A DNA stretch of 64,000 nucleotides from the NCBI GenBank assembly GCA_918807975.1, contig OU964932.1:3286001-3350000 (forward strand), in the 5' to 3' direction. A program made the position numbers and the translations under genes. Origin of the DNA: Aplidium turbinatum. Its lineage: Eukaryota; Chordata; Ascidiacea; Aplousobranchia; Polyclinidae. The notes beneath the pieces are model-generated. The model ran no database searches, had not been told where the DNA came from, and saw only the letters and a program-made list of their open reading frames with translations. This document shows positions 27,101 through 42,100 of this stretch, in pieces. Positions within the stretch are counted from its first letter, which is position 1. The number at the start of each line of letters is the position of its first letter.

Positions 27101-30100
27101 GATGAGCAATATTGCCACCTTACCCTTCATGTGGCCGCTATATTGGTTTGGCAACCCTATAGCGTACGTAGAGAAGCCGTCGTATCGAAGGGTCGCTCCT
27201 GAGTCGGCTGTCATGACAACAAATCGTCCACTGAAATCAAATTGAACACCAGAGAGACGTATAGGAGGGTAAATGCGAGCACCGTTCATCTGCAAGTAAA
27301 GCAATAGGCTCGGAAGCATTGTATATTGCATTGTTTTGACTTACAAATTGAAACAAAAAGTAAAACTACCACTTGTATAGCCTACCTTTGATACTAACTT
27401 GCAGTCAAGAACAAAAAAAAACTGGAACTGAAAAGTGCTGTCTGCTGTTTTTATTTGATATGGACGGAATGGTCACCACTCCACAATTTAACATGCTGTA
27501 TTAGACTGAATGTACTGCGCTCCATGTCATTGTTTATGATATTCTTTAATACTTACAACCAATCTTTTGTTTCTGTGAAGTTCGATATTGTATCCCGCTA
27601 TGGTGACGAATATAGTTTCGATGCTTGGCCGTCCATCACCTCCGTTCACATCGTTTAACACCTGAAGACAAATCAACGTTTGAAGTGGAGAATAAAAAAC
27701 ATATCCACAGGAAACTGGAGACCTCAACATAAAGACTCCCTTGTTTGTAAGAAATATGCTGCTAAGGTTTCACAACACAACTTGATTAACTTATGCATTG
27801 GATCCATGATCTCGTATGTTCATGGACGTATTCAATATTCAATTATTTATGCCTGAAGCAGACTAGGGCTGTATCGATATGCAATAGTGCTAAGTTTATG
27901 GTTGATATCAGCTTTTTACATTTTTGACGTATTTTAATTCCTTGTAGTACTTTCTTATTGATTACTTGCATTGTTGTATAGACGTGACAAGTTATTGGCT
28001 ACCACTTTGTTGTTATGTGTTCATTGTTCAAGTACATTGGAGCATGGTTAGTGTGATGAGGATTGACGTAATCCTTTTGGAAGCAAAGTATAAAGAGAGA
28101 AGGACTCTAGTTTTTATGCTTAGCTTGCTGGAACAGATCGCTTTGCTTCCCAGCTCGCGTTAGTGAGATCTTGTTGCAAACCTGAAGTGGTTTTTTAAAA
28201 GGAAGTAGGACATTTTAATGCTATAAAAGGTTGGCAAAAATTTTATCCTCTTGTGAGTCATGGAATGGCATTTGGTGTTTTCTGTTCTATGAGAAAGGTG
28301 AATTTTACAAGTTTTCAAAAACAAACACGATATTTTCTTTGTAACCAGATTAAGCTTTGTTAGTAGACAATCAAACAGTCTGGTGTTATAATGACCTCAT
28401 ACGTCATAAAACTAATTGTTTGTGGCTAGCTAAAATAAAAAGTTAATGATTTTAATGAGGCTGAGTTTCCAGTCATTAAAATCTTAATTTTCATTATCCA
28501 AAAACAATTTAAAAGGTTTCTTTTCAAAAGTTTGCAGAAAATTTCCTCTTGATTAAACAAACAACTGATTCAGGCTAACTTCAACTCAAAACAACTTCTT
28601 TAATCCGTGACCTTTTATGGTCAAAACTCATCAGCTAAGATAAAGAGTGAAGTTGTTAGACTGTGGCATTTGTTGCAGGTTGTACTAAAGGACCCGAACA
28701 ACAAGTAGAATTCATGTTTTAAAGCAAAGAATGTTGTTTGATGTTGGAATTAATTTGTTGATAAATACACTCATTTGGAAAAAACAAACATAAAAACTTC
28801 AAAGTTCAGACTGAGATCACGGTGAAATGTGGTGTTCCTTTACAAAACCACGACCACACTTACAAATTGTTTATAAGCCTACCAAACCATTGAACAACAA
28901 AGTTTTGTTTATAGAATAAATCAATACCTTGGGAAGTACAACATATCACAACCGCAAACACCTGAAAATTATGAAATGAAGCAACTGATTACACCATGGT
29001 TGAAAATGCATCGAAGAATAAATGATAAATTTTAGATATTTATAGGATTTGCAGAAGACTTTCGACCTACAGCAAATTGAACCACTGAACCAGGTAGTGA
29101 AACAGATTTGTAGCCATTGCATTGCATTGCAGCCATTATCATGCACGTTATAATGTCCGCGTTTTGTCGCTTCTACCTTTTTCTAGACTTCTGCTATGTT
29201 TGTCATGTATTGTTTTCGTTGTGATGGTCAGAAATAAAAACAAACTTGATTGCACGCGACAACTGTTTAGAAGCAGAAATAATATTTTATCTGAAAACGA
29301 AAACTAACTTATTTTGTTTCTGATTTAAACTAATTACTTTTGTTCTGTATGCAGAAGGCTACTGTGGTTGTTCACAAAAGATCACCAATGTATGAAACCC
29401 ATAAACTATCCAATGTATGAAACCTATAAACTATCCAATGTATGAAACCTATAAACTGTTTCAGAGCAATTTTTCTTTGTACAGACAACCAGTAGAAAGT
29501 GGAAGACTAATCCAACACACAAATGTCAAACATCGACGTGTCTCACTCTATGATGCTAGCTAGCCTACTATAATATTAGCCGTTGAGTGTCGCTATTGCC
29601 CAAGATTAGACTTCAGTGGAGCACACAAGCTGCTGTGTTCGATTCTCTAGCTACGTGCTGTTATGCTTTGTTTTTTTTATTCACCAGGCAACCCCTTTTA
29701 TTGCTGCGATGTATGTTAATATCAACACCACTAATTCGACGCCCCACCATTCTGCAGCTCAACATAGAAGGCTACACAACAAGCAAGACCAAAGTTGTGG
29801 AGCAGCTTGCCCATACCAACCGGGCACTCGTCATCCTCCTCCAGGAGACCCACTGCACTTCTGCAGATAGGCTAGCCATTCCCAACTACACGCTAGCCGG
29901 GTCTACCTTAAGCAGGAAGCACGGCATTGCCACGTTTGTGCATGAGAGCCTGAAGTGGACGTTTGTCGACCAATCTCCAACTGATGCCGAGATTGAGTGG
30001 GTGTGCATATGTATCTCAGACTACAACATCGTCAACATCTACAAGCCCCCACCCTCGCGAATGTTGCCATCATCCCTTCCAACGTTCCCCTCCCCCAGTC

Positions 30101-33100
30101 TCTACGCTGGCGACTTCAACTGCCAGCACATCGACTGGGGCTACAACAACACAAGCAGCGACGGAGAATTGCTGGCTGACTGGGCCTCTACAAACCATCT
30201 TGCCCTCCTATTCAATCCAAAGGAACCAGCCAGTTTTCACTCCGGCCGCTGGGGAACAGGGACAAACCCTGACTTGGCCTTCGCGAGTGTCGACAGCTCT
30301 CTTCCAGACAGACGTGTGCTTGAGAAGTTCCCGCGGTCCCAACACTGGCCGTCCCTCATCACCGCCCCAAAACTTGTGGCTCCTGTCCCGAGTTCACCGG
30401 TGAAGCGATGGAACTTCAAAAAAGCCGATTGGAATCAATACAGCCTCCTGACCAATGAGTCTGCTGCAAAGTTACCACCGACTGAAACATGCAACGCAGA
30501 CGAGGCATACCAGGACTTCTGCAATGCCATAATAACTGCGGCAAAGGCCACAATACCACGTGGCCATCGAACCAGCTATAAACCATGCTGGGACTCTGAG
30601 TGTGAAACTCTCTACCGCTCATACCTAGCCGCCACAAGTGGTGCTGCTTCAAACACCGCCGCCACCAGACTACTTGAGCGGCTGGACACAAAGAAGCTTG
30701 AGCGGTGGAACGAAGCTGTCCAAACCATCGACTTCTCACACTCAAGCCGCAAAGCATGGAGCATCATCAACAACCTCACTGGGCGCTCAGCAAACTCCCC
30801 TCGTCAGTGCCCCGTTTCTGCTAATGCCATCGCTTCCCAGCTAGTGCAGAACGGGGTGTACAAGACAAAGGACCGCAAGGCATCCGCCTTGTTGCCAAGG
30901 AAGTGTCTGCCCTATGGCGAGTGGAAACACCACCAGAAGAAACAATCTCTGGAGACTTCACTCCAGAGGAATTCGCCACCGCCCTCCGCCTAGTGAAACC
31001 ACACAAGTCTCCAGGGCCCGATAAGATCTGCCCTGAGCTTGTGCTCCATGCTGGCCATGCCCTAAAGTCCTGGTTACGTAGATTCCTCTCTTCCTGCCTG
31101 CACCACCTCACAATCCCAAAAATCTGGAGAAGAGCTTTAGTAGTTGCGATCCCTAAGCCTCACAAGCCACCAGAGGACCCAAGGAGTTATCGTCCGATAT
31201 CCCTCCTCTGTGTTCCTTTCAAGATCCTCGAAAGACTGATCTATGCCCGCGTCAACCCAATCATCGACCCGCTCCTTCCAAAAGAGCAAGCTGGGTTTCG
31301 GCGCGGAAAATCCACTGTAGATCAGGTCACACTGTTGACCCAAGACATCGAGGACTGCTTTGAGGCAAAAAAGAAGGCCGGCGCTGTCTTTCTAGATCTC
31401 ACAGCTGCCTACGATACCGTATGGCATCGCGGCCTTACTTACAAGCTGCTTCGCCTGCTTCCTGACCGACATATGGTCCATATGATTATGGAACTTGTCA
31501 GGAATCGAAGCTTCACCCTCACCACCGGCAACCCACGGCGAAGCAGACTGAGACGCCTGAAAAACGGCGTCCCACAGGGATCGGTCCTGGCTCCACTTCT
31601 TTTCAACATCTACACCCACGACCTGCCAACCACGGTCTCCGCAAAATACGCTTATGCGGACGATCTGGCAATTCTCCACTCCACAAAGTCGTGGGAAAAT
31701 CTAGAAGACACCTTGAGCCAGGACATGCAAACCATCTCAGCTTATCTCCAGAACTGGCGACTGAAACTCAGCGAAACCAAAACTGTGGCGGCAGCTTTCC
31801 ACCTACACAATCGGGAAGCTGATCGTGAGCTACATGTCCACAACAACGGAAAACCTCTGTCCTTCTGCCCCGAGCCAAGGTACCTTGGGGTGACACTAGA
31901 CAGATCGCTCACATACCGCCACCATTTGGTGTCACTGCGCAAGAAACTGACATCCCGCGCTGCATTACTGAAGCGCCTGGCAGGCTCTAGCTGGGGGGCG
32001 AGGGCTGACACTTTGCGAATAGCAGCCTTAGCCCTTGTCTACTCTTCAGCAGAGTACTGTGCACCTGTCTGGTGCCGCAGTGCTCACTGCCACAACATCG
32101 ACACTGCCATAAACAGCGCCCTGCGCACAGTGACCGGATGCCTGCGTCCCACACCATTGGACAATCTCCCCATTCTCGCTGGCATCCAACCTGCTGAGCT
32201 TCGTCGCGAAGAAGCCACTCTGTCCCTCGGTCGACGGGCACTGGAGCCTAATCATCTTCTCCACCACAAGATCTCTGCCTTCCCAAACGGGCACCCCCGC
32301 CGACTGAAATCAAGACACCCATTCGTGCCAGCCGCTCAACTTCTGATCAACGAAGCTGATGAACAAGACATCTCTGCGGCTACTTGGGCGGACCATAAAT
32401 GGAATTCTGAATGGAGGTCAAGCACCACCAGACTCCATTCATTCATCCCCGACGCCGACACACGCCCAATCGGCCTGACACTACAGAGACAGGCGTGGGT
32501 GCGCCTCAACCGTCTCCGTACGGGCGTCGGCCTTTTCCGCTCAACCATGCACCAATGGGGAATGGCTTCTTCCTCCTCCTGTGAATGTGGTGCCGAGGAA
32601 CAGACCGCAGACCACATCATCAATGACTGTACCATCTTCAAGCCACCTAACGGAGTGGAAGGTCTGCGCGTCATGGATGATGAAACTAAAGACTGGCTGC
32701 TCTCTAGCAGCCTTCCAGTGTAGTCCGGGAACATCGTGAATCTGGGGTGGTAAAAGGATAGACCCTCGGCCCCAGAAGCTCAGACGACGACGACGACGAC
32801 GAACACCACTACGACAAAGCAACGAAGATGGACAATAGGTTTGAATCTAAACTAGAATTTCAAACTCAACTTCAAATTGGTTAATGACCGCATTGTTACA
32901 GCAGGTATGGAAGGATCATATTGAAATGCCAAACCAGGTAGTGCTCCTCAAAATTGGTAGTTTATTATTGCCAGTCAAACTTCCTAAGTTTGCACTTTTC
33001 CATTTCTAAACGCTTAGCTTGTTTACGAGCTAATTACAACATAAAAGCAACGCAATAATAATGCATGGCCGTTTGTTATTTCAAGGGCAAGGTTATGACC

Positions 33101-36100
33101 CTTTGACAACAAGACTTCCATTGAGGAAGACTTGGCTTGGCCACATCATGGCATAGTTTTTCTCTGACTCATTTCATGCGAGATAATCTACCTTGGCTTT
33201 AATTGCCAGCTGAAAGTCACGTCGCCAAGTTTAAATAATATCAACCTGGTCTTAATGGCTATAACACAACTTTTCAATTTGTAATATTGCCGATGTTTGT
33301 TTTGGTGGGCGAGATATAAATGCCCAATGACGTGTCTTTAGTCAATTATTTGTAATAGAAGTGTGCCACGTTTTTTACTTTAATGTTCATATTTTTTGTG
33401 GGAATGAAAGAAAAGCATGAAATGGGTTAGTTAACGACATATTTCTTTAACCTATTGAATTAGGCTCCGTGAGCAGAACAGAGGTGTCCATCTGTCACGA
33501 ACTCGTGAAATATATTGCAAAAACAAACTGTCAAACTAATAAAATAAAAGAAAAACTTTTTCGATTGAAAAATGCCTTTCACCAAAACAACCAACCCAGT
33601 AATTGTGTTCACTTACCCAGCAATGCTTCACAATTACGACATAATCTATATCATTATAAATTTATTGGCAAACACAACACCCAAAAATTGAAAACGTGGG
33701 CTATAGGCTACTCTTGTTCAAAATAACTTGTTGTCTTGATCAATGCCAACTGATTTGAAAATTTATTATTGGCTCTAGCTTAGCAAAGCTACTTATAGCA
33801 AATGGTAAACTTTCTAAACATATTCGGCAAATGCGATGACTTACTGATATGTTGAAGGGCTGAAGGTTTTGACCTCTGACCTCCGCTGGGTTGAATGTCG
33901 TTACAGCGAGTTGGTATTTGCACTCTCCGATGAAGCTGTACTGATGAGTATCGAAGGTTATGTATTGTGAGCCTTCAGTACCTCTGCAGTAGGACAAACC
34001 TGCAAAAATAGTTACATTTTTTGATAATTTGGGACACTTTATAATGTTAAATGAAACCGCGCAACCTCCGCCGAGTGTAGAACTAAGTTTAGTTGTTATC
34101 AAAACAATAGTTCAAGCCAACAGATTATAGCTTGAAAAAGAACAATTATTCGTTTCCGAGAATTTTTGAAAGATATGAGTGAAGGTTATTATGACTTTTA
34201 TAAGAAGGTCTCTTCATTACAAAACTATTCATGTAAGCCTGATGTTAACAAAACTAAGCATTTCACCAAACTGTTGGTTAATCCATTGGTAGTATAAACT
34301 TTTCTGCATTTTGCATCTATTCAAGCCAAAGCAAGTGATATAGCTTTATGCTGTATGTAGATAAAAATGCACTAGGGATCAAATTTTGGTTTTTGTCTTA
34401 TTTCTGGTAAATATTTTTCCCGTTCGAAGCCATGATTTAATGTTCTGTTTGCATGTACACACAATCTTGCAAGAACATCTATTCCGTAACAAAGATTCAT
34501 TATCAGATTTCCAGTTTAAAAACTCCCCTTAAGGCCCTTCGGTCAATCGTACACAATATTAATACCTTGACGACTTATATACCTCGTTATGATTAATAGA
34601 CGAGAGCAATATGCTGATGATGTGCTATATTTTTAAACGGCTTTCATAATTTCACATATTTTACTGCTTTTTCACGCTTCTATGTAGGGCTTAGCATTAA
34701 AGCCTAGTGTTGCTAGTATTATGCATTGTATGAAGCTTGCAGAACCGGTTGTCGGATTATAAACTGTTATTTAAAAAAATATCAAACTCAGTAGCACAAA
34801 TACAACAAGTTAAACGTGAAACATTTGTCTGTCTTTTGTGTTAAATATTTTAGTTATTTCTCTTTATAACGATATATCTTAACCGCAAGGAATTAATGCT
34901 GATGCATAAAAAGATTTGAGATTTCAAAGATAGTAAGGACATGTCTATGCGAAACCAAAACATAGCCTACGTATTTTGGGGAGGGCTGAGAATGCGACCA
35001 TGACCAAGCAGCAATAAGAATATGAAATCGTTGTCACATTCCAAGTTTCATTTTAATTTTCGTCGTCGCTTCAATTTTTTGAGATTGCCAAACACAAGTT
35101 TATCAAAAAAAAAAATCTAAAAATTGTTGAAGTTTATTTAGGTAATCCTCTACGAAAATCCGTTCACACCTTCACAAAAATGAATTCTAGATATTTAATA
35201 TTCTGCTCCTCCATACAAATGATAGGCAGTTCTAATCATAGCAATTACATATCATTTGTGTTAATGAGCAAAATTTTAAACAACTAAAATCCCTTTTTAT
35301 TTTTTGATTATAACTGCTTTGGGCTGATCTTTCAAACATGTAGGCATATCTAGCAACAGCTACTTCTGTATAAATATATACTATTAACGTAAGTATGCAA
35401 CATTTGACTAAATATGTACCTGCATCTACGAACACATTCATACAAACTTCGTCAGACTTCAAGCTGTAAAAACAAGAAAAATATTAATGAAGCAATTCAT
35501 GTTGTCAGCTCAAACATTTGCTGTCAAAATTTGTGATACGCAACACGAGTCCAAACTAAGACTCAATGTATCCAAATATAAATAAACAAAATGAGAAATT
35601 AGAATCACAACTTATAAAATTTATAGGACGTTGTTGAAAAAACCAAACATAAAATGTTTCATAGTAAAAATATACATTACCCTTACAAGGTAGGCTAAAA
35701 GTAAATTGCCTGAGCAAGAACTAGTGCAGGTGTTACAAAGTAATTCGTAAGGGTAGCAAAATATGTAGCTATTGATTTGTTACGCTGTCAACCTCCATTA
35801 TGTTATTCATAGTTGAGCGCTTATTATCTACTGTATATTAAAAGCAGTCAAAGTCTCCAGCCCAGTCTTTATTAAAGTTGCAGTAAAGTGTCGATCCTCA
35901 TTTATTTATTTCAATAAACTAACTTGCATCAATCAACCTATCAACTCCCTCAGCTTCAAATGTTTATTCTGTTCCTAATTTTAGTTTGTTTTGTTGAATT
36001 TGTTTCACTCACCCATCACTCTGAGTCGCTCTCGCGCAAAAACGGAATAATCCTTGTTGTTGACGAGTTGGTCTCCATGATAATACGATACTGGCCACAC

Positions 36101-39100
36101 CATTTTCGTTAACAGTTGTGGAAGAGCGAGATGCCCCATGCGGTCCAGAGAGGTGGAAGTCTTGAATCCTAAAAGGAACATCTTATTTAACAAAGGACTT
36201 AGCCATAACTGCTTTTGGTCAAAATTGGTACTGGGTTAAAATCAGGGGCGTATCCTCAATGGAAGCAAGGGAAGCATTGCTTCCCCTGTCAAAATTGAAA
36301 AAAGAGAAGCTGATATTTTTCAGTAAAACGATTTCATAATTTCTTTACCTAAATGCGATTTAGAACGGTTTTTAACTCATGCCCCCCCGTATGATTTTAA
36401 CTCGGTTTTAATTTTAAAAAAGTTGGAAGCCAACGGAAGCGAAGATTCGTATTGCATCCGTTGCTCTCGTTTTTGCAATAAGAAGAAACAAGTTTGAAAG
36501 AAAGGAAAAAAGCAGCGCAAAGTTTTCGCAATTTACGTTTCTTTTAACTAATCGCTGGAAGCGATTTAAAAATTGCTTCCAGACGCGGGGTTGCCAGATT
36601 AGCTAAATTCCGCGAATTAGTTTTTTTTTTAAATAACTCTTCAAAATGCATAATAATTAATATTTCTCTAATATTGTAATCTTACCAGATGAAACCATAT
36701 TCAACATTGTTCAATACATGTTCTATACTTGTTTAATACTCGTAATGTGGCGGATCAAAACTCATCCGCTACTTTTATAGGCTAACTTGCTATTTTTTGG
36801 GCTACTTTCAGAATTATTTTTGCTACAATTTATTAAAATCCACTACAAGTTATAAAATATATATGTAAATTTTATTATTTTTGATAGAAACAGGCAAATA
36901 TATCCATTTGGTCTTTTTTGTCTAATATTTTCCTTGTTTTGGCCTTTTCTTTGTATTATTTTGGCTTTAAGACTTTTTTATAGTCTGGCAACTCTGCTCT
37001 GTTGGATGTTGTGCCAGTGAGCTATGTAACGAAAAAATCTAGGGCACTGTTATGGTTATACTGTAATATCGGCCTTGTAAGCAAAAGTTTGAGCCAAATG
37101 TTGGCTTTACACTGTTATCCTGGCTGGATAGACTTTGGAATAAGACAGGATATGTGAGGTCTAAGCTAGACTTGACTTTGTAGCTGAGTTTTTGGTGTTC
37201 TCTAATTATAGTCGCATTTTTTGCCTATTGCCCGTTCGTGTGTAAGAGCTACCTTTAATAAGTTAATAGCTGTTTATCTGCTAATAAATTTCATACAAAA
37301 ATTACCCTAAAAGTGTTTCCAAAAAGCAGCATAATTCATTATTTGAGTGTAATTTTGCAAAAATATTCCGGGGGAGCATGCCCCCGGACCCCCCTAGAAA
37401 TCACGTGCCTTCGGCACGCTCTATTCCCCCACGAGTTTTATTGCTTCCCTTGCTCAACCAACCAGGATACGCCACTGGTTAAAATAATCATCCCTAAGGC
37501 CATGATTAATTGCAGTTCGTCTCAATAGAATATCATTAGTAGGACTCATAGTGAATCTGCGGAATGCGTCAGTTAAGTTCCACCGTATCTCGCCATTAGA
37601 TCAGACATGGTCAATGTTGAGACAAAGGGAAGAGGAACATAATTTTTTAACTTTTGTTAGACTTTATCTGTCCAAATATCTACAATTTTCACTCAAGTAC
37701 GGAGAAGTTGAAGCCAATGGTAGTATGCGGCCATACAGCATACGTTTGATTACATATGAAAACCTGCAAAAAAATTGCAACTGCAATGATTTTAATAAAA
37801 TCTCACTAGCGGATTTCTTGCGTATCTTACTACTAATCCTGGGGCGCTATTCAGTATTACGATATCATGCGTTGGATACGTATTAAGTATAGCATGGCGG
37901 CTATATTCAGAAACTCGTTGTTAAAATTTAAAAAACAAACCGCCCACACTTTTGTACACGCCTCATCGTTTACCCGAACACGAAATTCAATAACTACGCA
38001 AGTAATGTTTCTAATCGTCCCCATCTCCAAGTAGGCTACGGATTGAATTTGCGTCATCACTTTAAATAGTTACTTTCAATGTCACTGGAAATCGAAAGAA
38101 GGTTGTTCTTTGATATTTTTATCTGTTGTGTTTGTTTGAACCACAAGTGTTGCAAGGAAATCATGACCTTTTGAATCAATTTGTGAAACTATTGCAAAGA
38201 AAGGCGATGATTGTTCTTATCAAAGAAAAAAACTACCAGGGTGACACATTTTCCAGATTAAATTTCAATGTGCAAAGTAATCAAGTTAGATCGTATTACG
38301 ATTGTGGCGTGCGCACGCCACTTCAATCATATGTAGAGCAATAAAGTAAATGGTGTTTGCAAGTGGCTTCATTTTTCGTTGAACTGATTTGTGTGGAAAG
38401 GTCGAGACTTAAACAGCCTATACTTGTCTATTAAACTTCGTTGATGAAAAGCTAACAAGTCTGGAACAAAATGTCACAAAATTTTTTTGATGTTTGAAAG
38501 ATTTGACAATTTTAATAAAACTTACCTCTGATCGCCACTACAGGTCTGTGCTGTCACAGTTGCTTCGAAGAGCCGATTTGTTTTCACAACGCTTGATCCA
38601 CCATCAGTGGGTGCTATTTCCAATCGGGGTTTCACGTTGTTGCAGCTATTTGATTTGTAACGAGGACCACCAACTGATCAAAAACACAAGACGGCTTTTC
38701 ATCACAACACATGATAGTCACATAGCCAGGACCTAATAGGCTAGTTCTTGGTAGTTCATGCAAAAGATTGTGGTAGTCGCCCAATCATTTCTCCTTGCAA
38801 CCAATTTTTAAATGTGCAATGCCTTGTACTAATGAGTTCGTCTGCCCTGTTAACTCATTGGCTACGCACACGACTTAAGATCAAGTGACTCCGGTTCAGC
38901 TTTCGGGATGTGCGCTTAAGCAACGCATTTCAAGGACTTCTCTCCATTTAGCGGTGCCTAGTGAATAGAATAGTTCTGCAGCAATGACATTTCGATAATT
39001 GGAAACTTCACTCTGCCAATCTCGGAAACCGGCCCTGTGTCAAGAGCCTCTACAAGTATGCGAAACTACCAGGAATAACGTATTAAGGCTTTGTTCAGTC

Positions 39101-42100
39101 CGAGGATTAAGATTCAAAACTAAACCAGTTAGCATCAGTAGAAGGAAGCAGCGAACAATGAATCTAAGTTAGTTGGAAATACGTCACAAACGAGTTGATA
39201 CTATTTGAATAAGTTCCCGAGTTAAGCTTGTCGGAGAATCAGTGACCAAGTTTTCCAATACCATGTTATGTTGATATTTACTTAACTGAAAATCTAGTTG
39301 TGATATTACTGCAACTCTTCTACCATCTTACCATCCGCCATGAATTGGAAGGGAACAGAGCTAAGTGGTTTTCCACTTCTCACTCTAACATCTCCAACTT
39401 GTATCGCGTTCTTTGTCGGAGTGAAATCTTCCACCACGAAAGAGAAAGGGAAAAGACCAGTCAGGTTGCTAGAAGGTTGATAGATCAACAAACAGTTTTC
39501 CTAAACAGAGTTAATCGAAGACTGCTTAGATTTCTTTTCCAAGTCAATTTTCAGTTTTTCATAATTGAACGAAATAAGAAACAAACATGAATTTTTCTTT
39601 TCCTCAAGAAAATATAGTAGCCAGACTTAAATAAAAAAATACTGCATAACCTGCAATATAATTAGTTGACAAACAAGAAAGCTAAAATATAAAACTTACT
39701 TGTTTTATTGTCGGAAATTTATCAATGCATTTTTTTGTGTTTAATAGTTTGTTTTAGATTTAAAGCAATTTATTTCTCTGCAGGTTACATGTTAGCCAAC
39801 GTCAAAGAAAAACAATGTTTCACTTTCAGCAGCTTTCGGCAGTTAATTTACTGTTGAAACTGTGTTGCACCCAAAGCATCTAAACACATTTTACATTGTT
39901 TGCTGTGGTAAAAATATCGAATGTTTGAAATAACTTCATTTGTTTTGCAAACATGACTTTTCCAAGTCTACTTCATTGCTCGGTCGTCTCAGTGTGATTA
40001 ATCATTTGAGATCACTGTTATGTTGTGACCTTTTAATCTTCCACCACAACAGTAAATAAGTTCTATTTTGGCATAACATTCGTACCACGGCCCCCAGATA
40101 GCAAATCAGTTTGTTTTTACATTGATTCAACGTCTGCAGACGTTGAATCAATGTAAAAACGAATTGATTTGCTGGCTAATATGCCGACCTTTAATTCTTG
40201 ATAACCACACAATAAGCATAAAGCTGCTTGTGCAAGGTACGTGTGAATCATCAGAACCAGAATTGCAGGCAATCATCACAATCACTGCATTTGTATCAAT
40301 AAATAATGGCCAAAATCCGTCACATCTTTGATGTCTATTTTCTTTATAATCATTTTCTTTATTGTTTTTTTTTTTTGAAATCAGATATTAGACGAATGTG
40401 TAAACAACTCAACTTTATCATAAGCCACAATACCCTATCTACAGAAAGAGTATTTACCGCTTTTAACTATCGTGAGATTGTATTATATCTCGTGCGATTT
40501 TGATAGGCTACCAATATAGTGAGTAGGCCCTAAGTATTTGATGGTGTAGTGCAATAATGCATTGCACTTGCAAGAACACCTAGAAAGACCCCAAGGGGTC
40601 CGGGTCAAAAGTACCACCTAGACCTTTCCGTGAACAATACCGGTTCATTCGACCTAGTTAGGCAAGCGCCAAGTTTTTAAATATAACAAGATTTCTACAA
40701 ACGGTAAAAAGCTAATCTCTACTTTTTTAATGGTCATTTGTAAATACGAGAGGATCTTTTTACCTGATAAACTCATATAGTGTTTGAAATGGATTATCTA
40801 AATTTTATGATAACACTCAGTAAGATTAAATATTCCCAAGCCCTCACTGACAAAAATAAGTAATTATTTTTTTGGTCCATAGCTTGATTGTATAACATTT
40901 CTCAAAATTTTTTGTAATAAAAGCAGCTTATCGCGTGCCAATATGTAGAATGCAGTCGTTGCTAACTTTTGCACAACAAAAATTGTTCCTTTCTGTAATC
41001 CACTGCGGTTTTCATTGTTAAAACCTCTGTCACCGGATTACTGGATAAAGAAAGGTCAAGAGACTAATCCGCCTTCAGCTCTATTGTAACTTGTAATTAA
41101 AACTACATTCTAGCTAACCCACAGAAATAGTATCATAATACATCGTCGCTTGCAATCCATTGACGCCACATTGATCACCATTGTGATAAAATTATTTGCA
41201 CTTCGTCTTAGAAAATATTTATAGCTTAATGATGAATTTCTACTAAGAGCACGTTAACGGGGAAGTTGATACAATTACAAAGCATCATCTTCTCAGGAGT
41301 GGAAACTTTATTTGAAGATTTGAAAATGGATTGATATGTTCCTGGAAGCAACTTTAAACAATGCAATACAATGTCTATCAATTGCCGATGGTACCAAAAA
41401 TATGTAACAAAGTGATTCAGAATTCTCAAATCCCGAACACTTACAAACGTTTACCAAGAAAAGTACTTGCAGATATTGTTTTTAAATAAGTCATGCTAGA
41501 AGAGAAAGAACTTCATATAGACATATTTTCATCGGTTAGACTATTATCATCACTCAACACATTTCAAGTAATGAATTGCTTCTAGCTTTTATTCTGGTGA
41601 TACTTTGTAAATTGTCTTAATCTCTTTCGACAGTGCACAAAATCATTGATACTGCTTTCAGTGACAAAAAGATAAAAAACCAAATTTCTGAGAAGACAGT
41701 TGTTCGGCAGCACTCTAATGAAGATGAACAACTTTATCCATTTGTCAAAACGAAAGTTTCGCTTGCGCTACACATTCCATTCAGCCAACAGCCGCGCTTT
41801 TTACATCTTTTTAACGTCGTTACAAGTACTTTATTTATGAATGAACCTTTGCGACTGCAGTGTATCCCAGATATCAAAACCAAAGATTCAACGTCGGCGT
41901 TGAATCAATGTAAAAAACGGTTGGTTTGCTGTCTGGGGTGTGATGTGTGTAAAACTGTAATGTCGCATAAACATGAACGCAATATTTGTTATGTTGTTGT
42001 TACTTATGCACGGTGAAGATACAAACTATTTCTGCTGATAGAAGCGACACGTTTGCGAACAATATTAAACATAATTTCTTGTGATGTTTTCAATTTTTTA

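Larger units (their letters stand above)
29587..32810 (+). mobile_element. APE-type LINE (Jockey/I-like) antisense in intron 9
   Basis: The element is far more GC-rich than its intron. 29735-30400 encodes an AP endonuclease-like domain (TILQLNIEGY, ILLQETHC, YAGDFNCQHIDWG, DLAFASVD, HWPSLITAP). 30903-32723 encodes a reverse transcriptase and a C-terminal CCHC-like end (CECGAEEQTADHIINDC). No gag-like ORF1 is seen, so it may be 5'-truncated. It ends in a (GAC)n tail at about 32782-32806. One frameshift separates the two halves. Confidence 0.88.

Noticed and set aside
30416-30757. Minus-strand open frames within the LINE (also 30821-31111, 31987-32294, 32336-32822)
   Set aside because: They are shadows of the GC-rich plus-strand LINE coding regions.
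36013-36193. Alternative open frame through exon 7 (GFKTSTSLDRMGHLALPQLL)
   Set aside because: It leads to a stop at the junction with exon 8. The frame with VLSWRPTRQQQGLFRFCA joins both neighbours and fits the family.
41633-42016. 127-codon plus-strand open frame as a gene
   Set aside because: It runs through a palindromic MITE copy, shows no recognisable domain, and lacks splice or start context.
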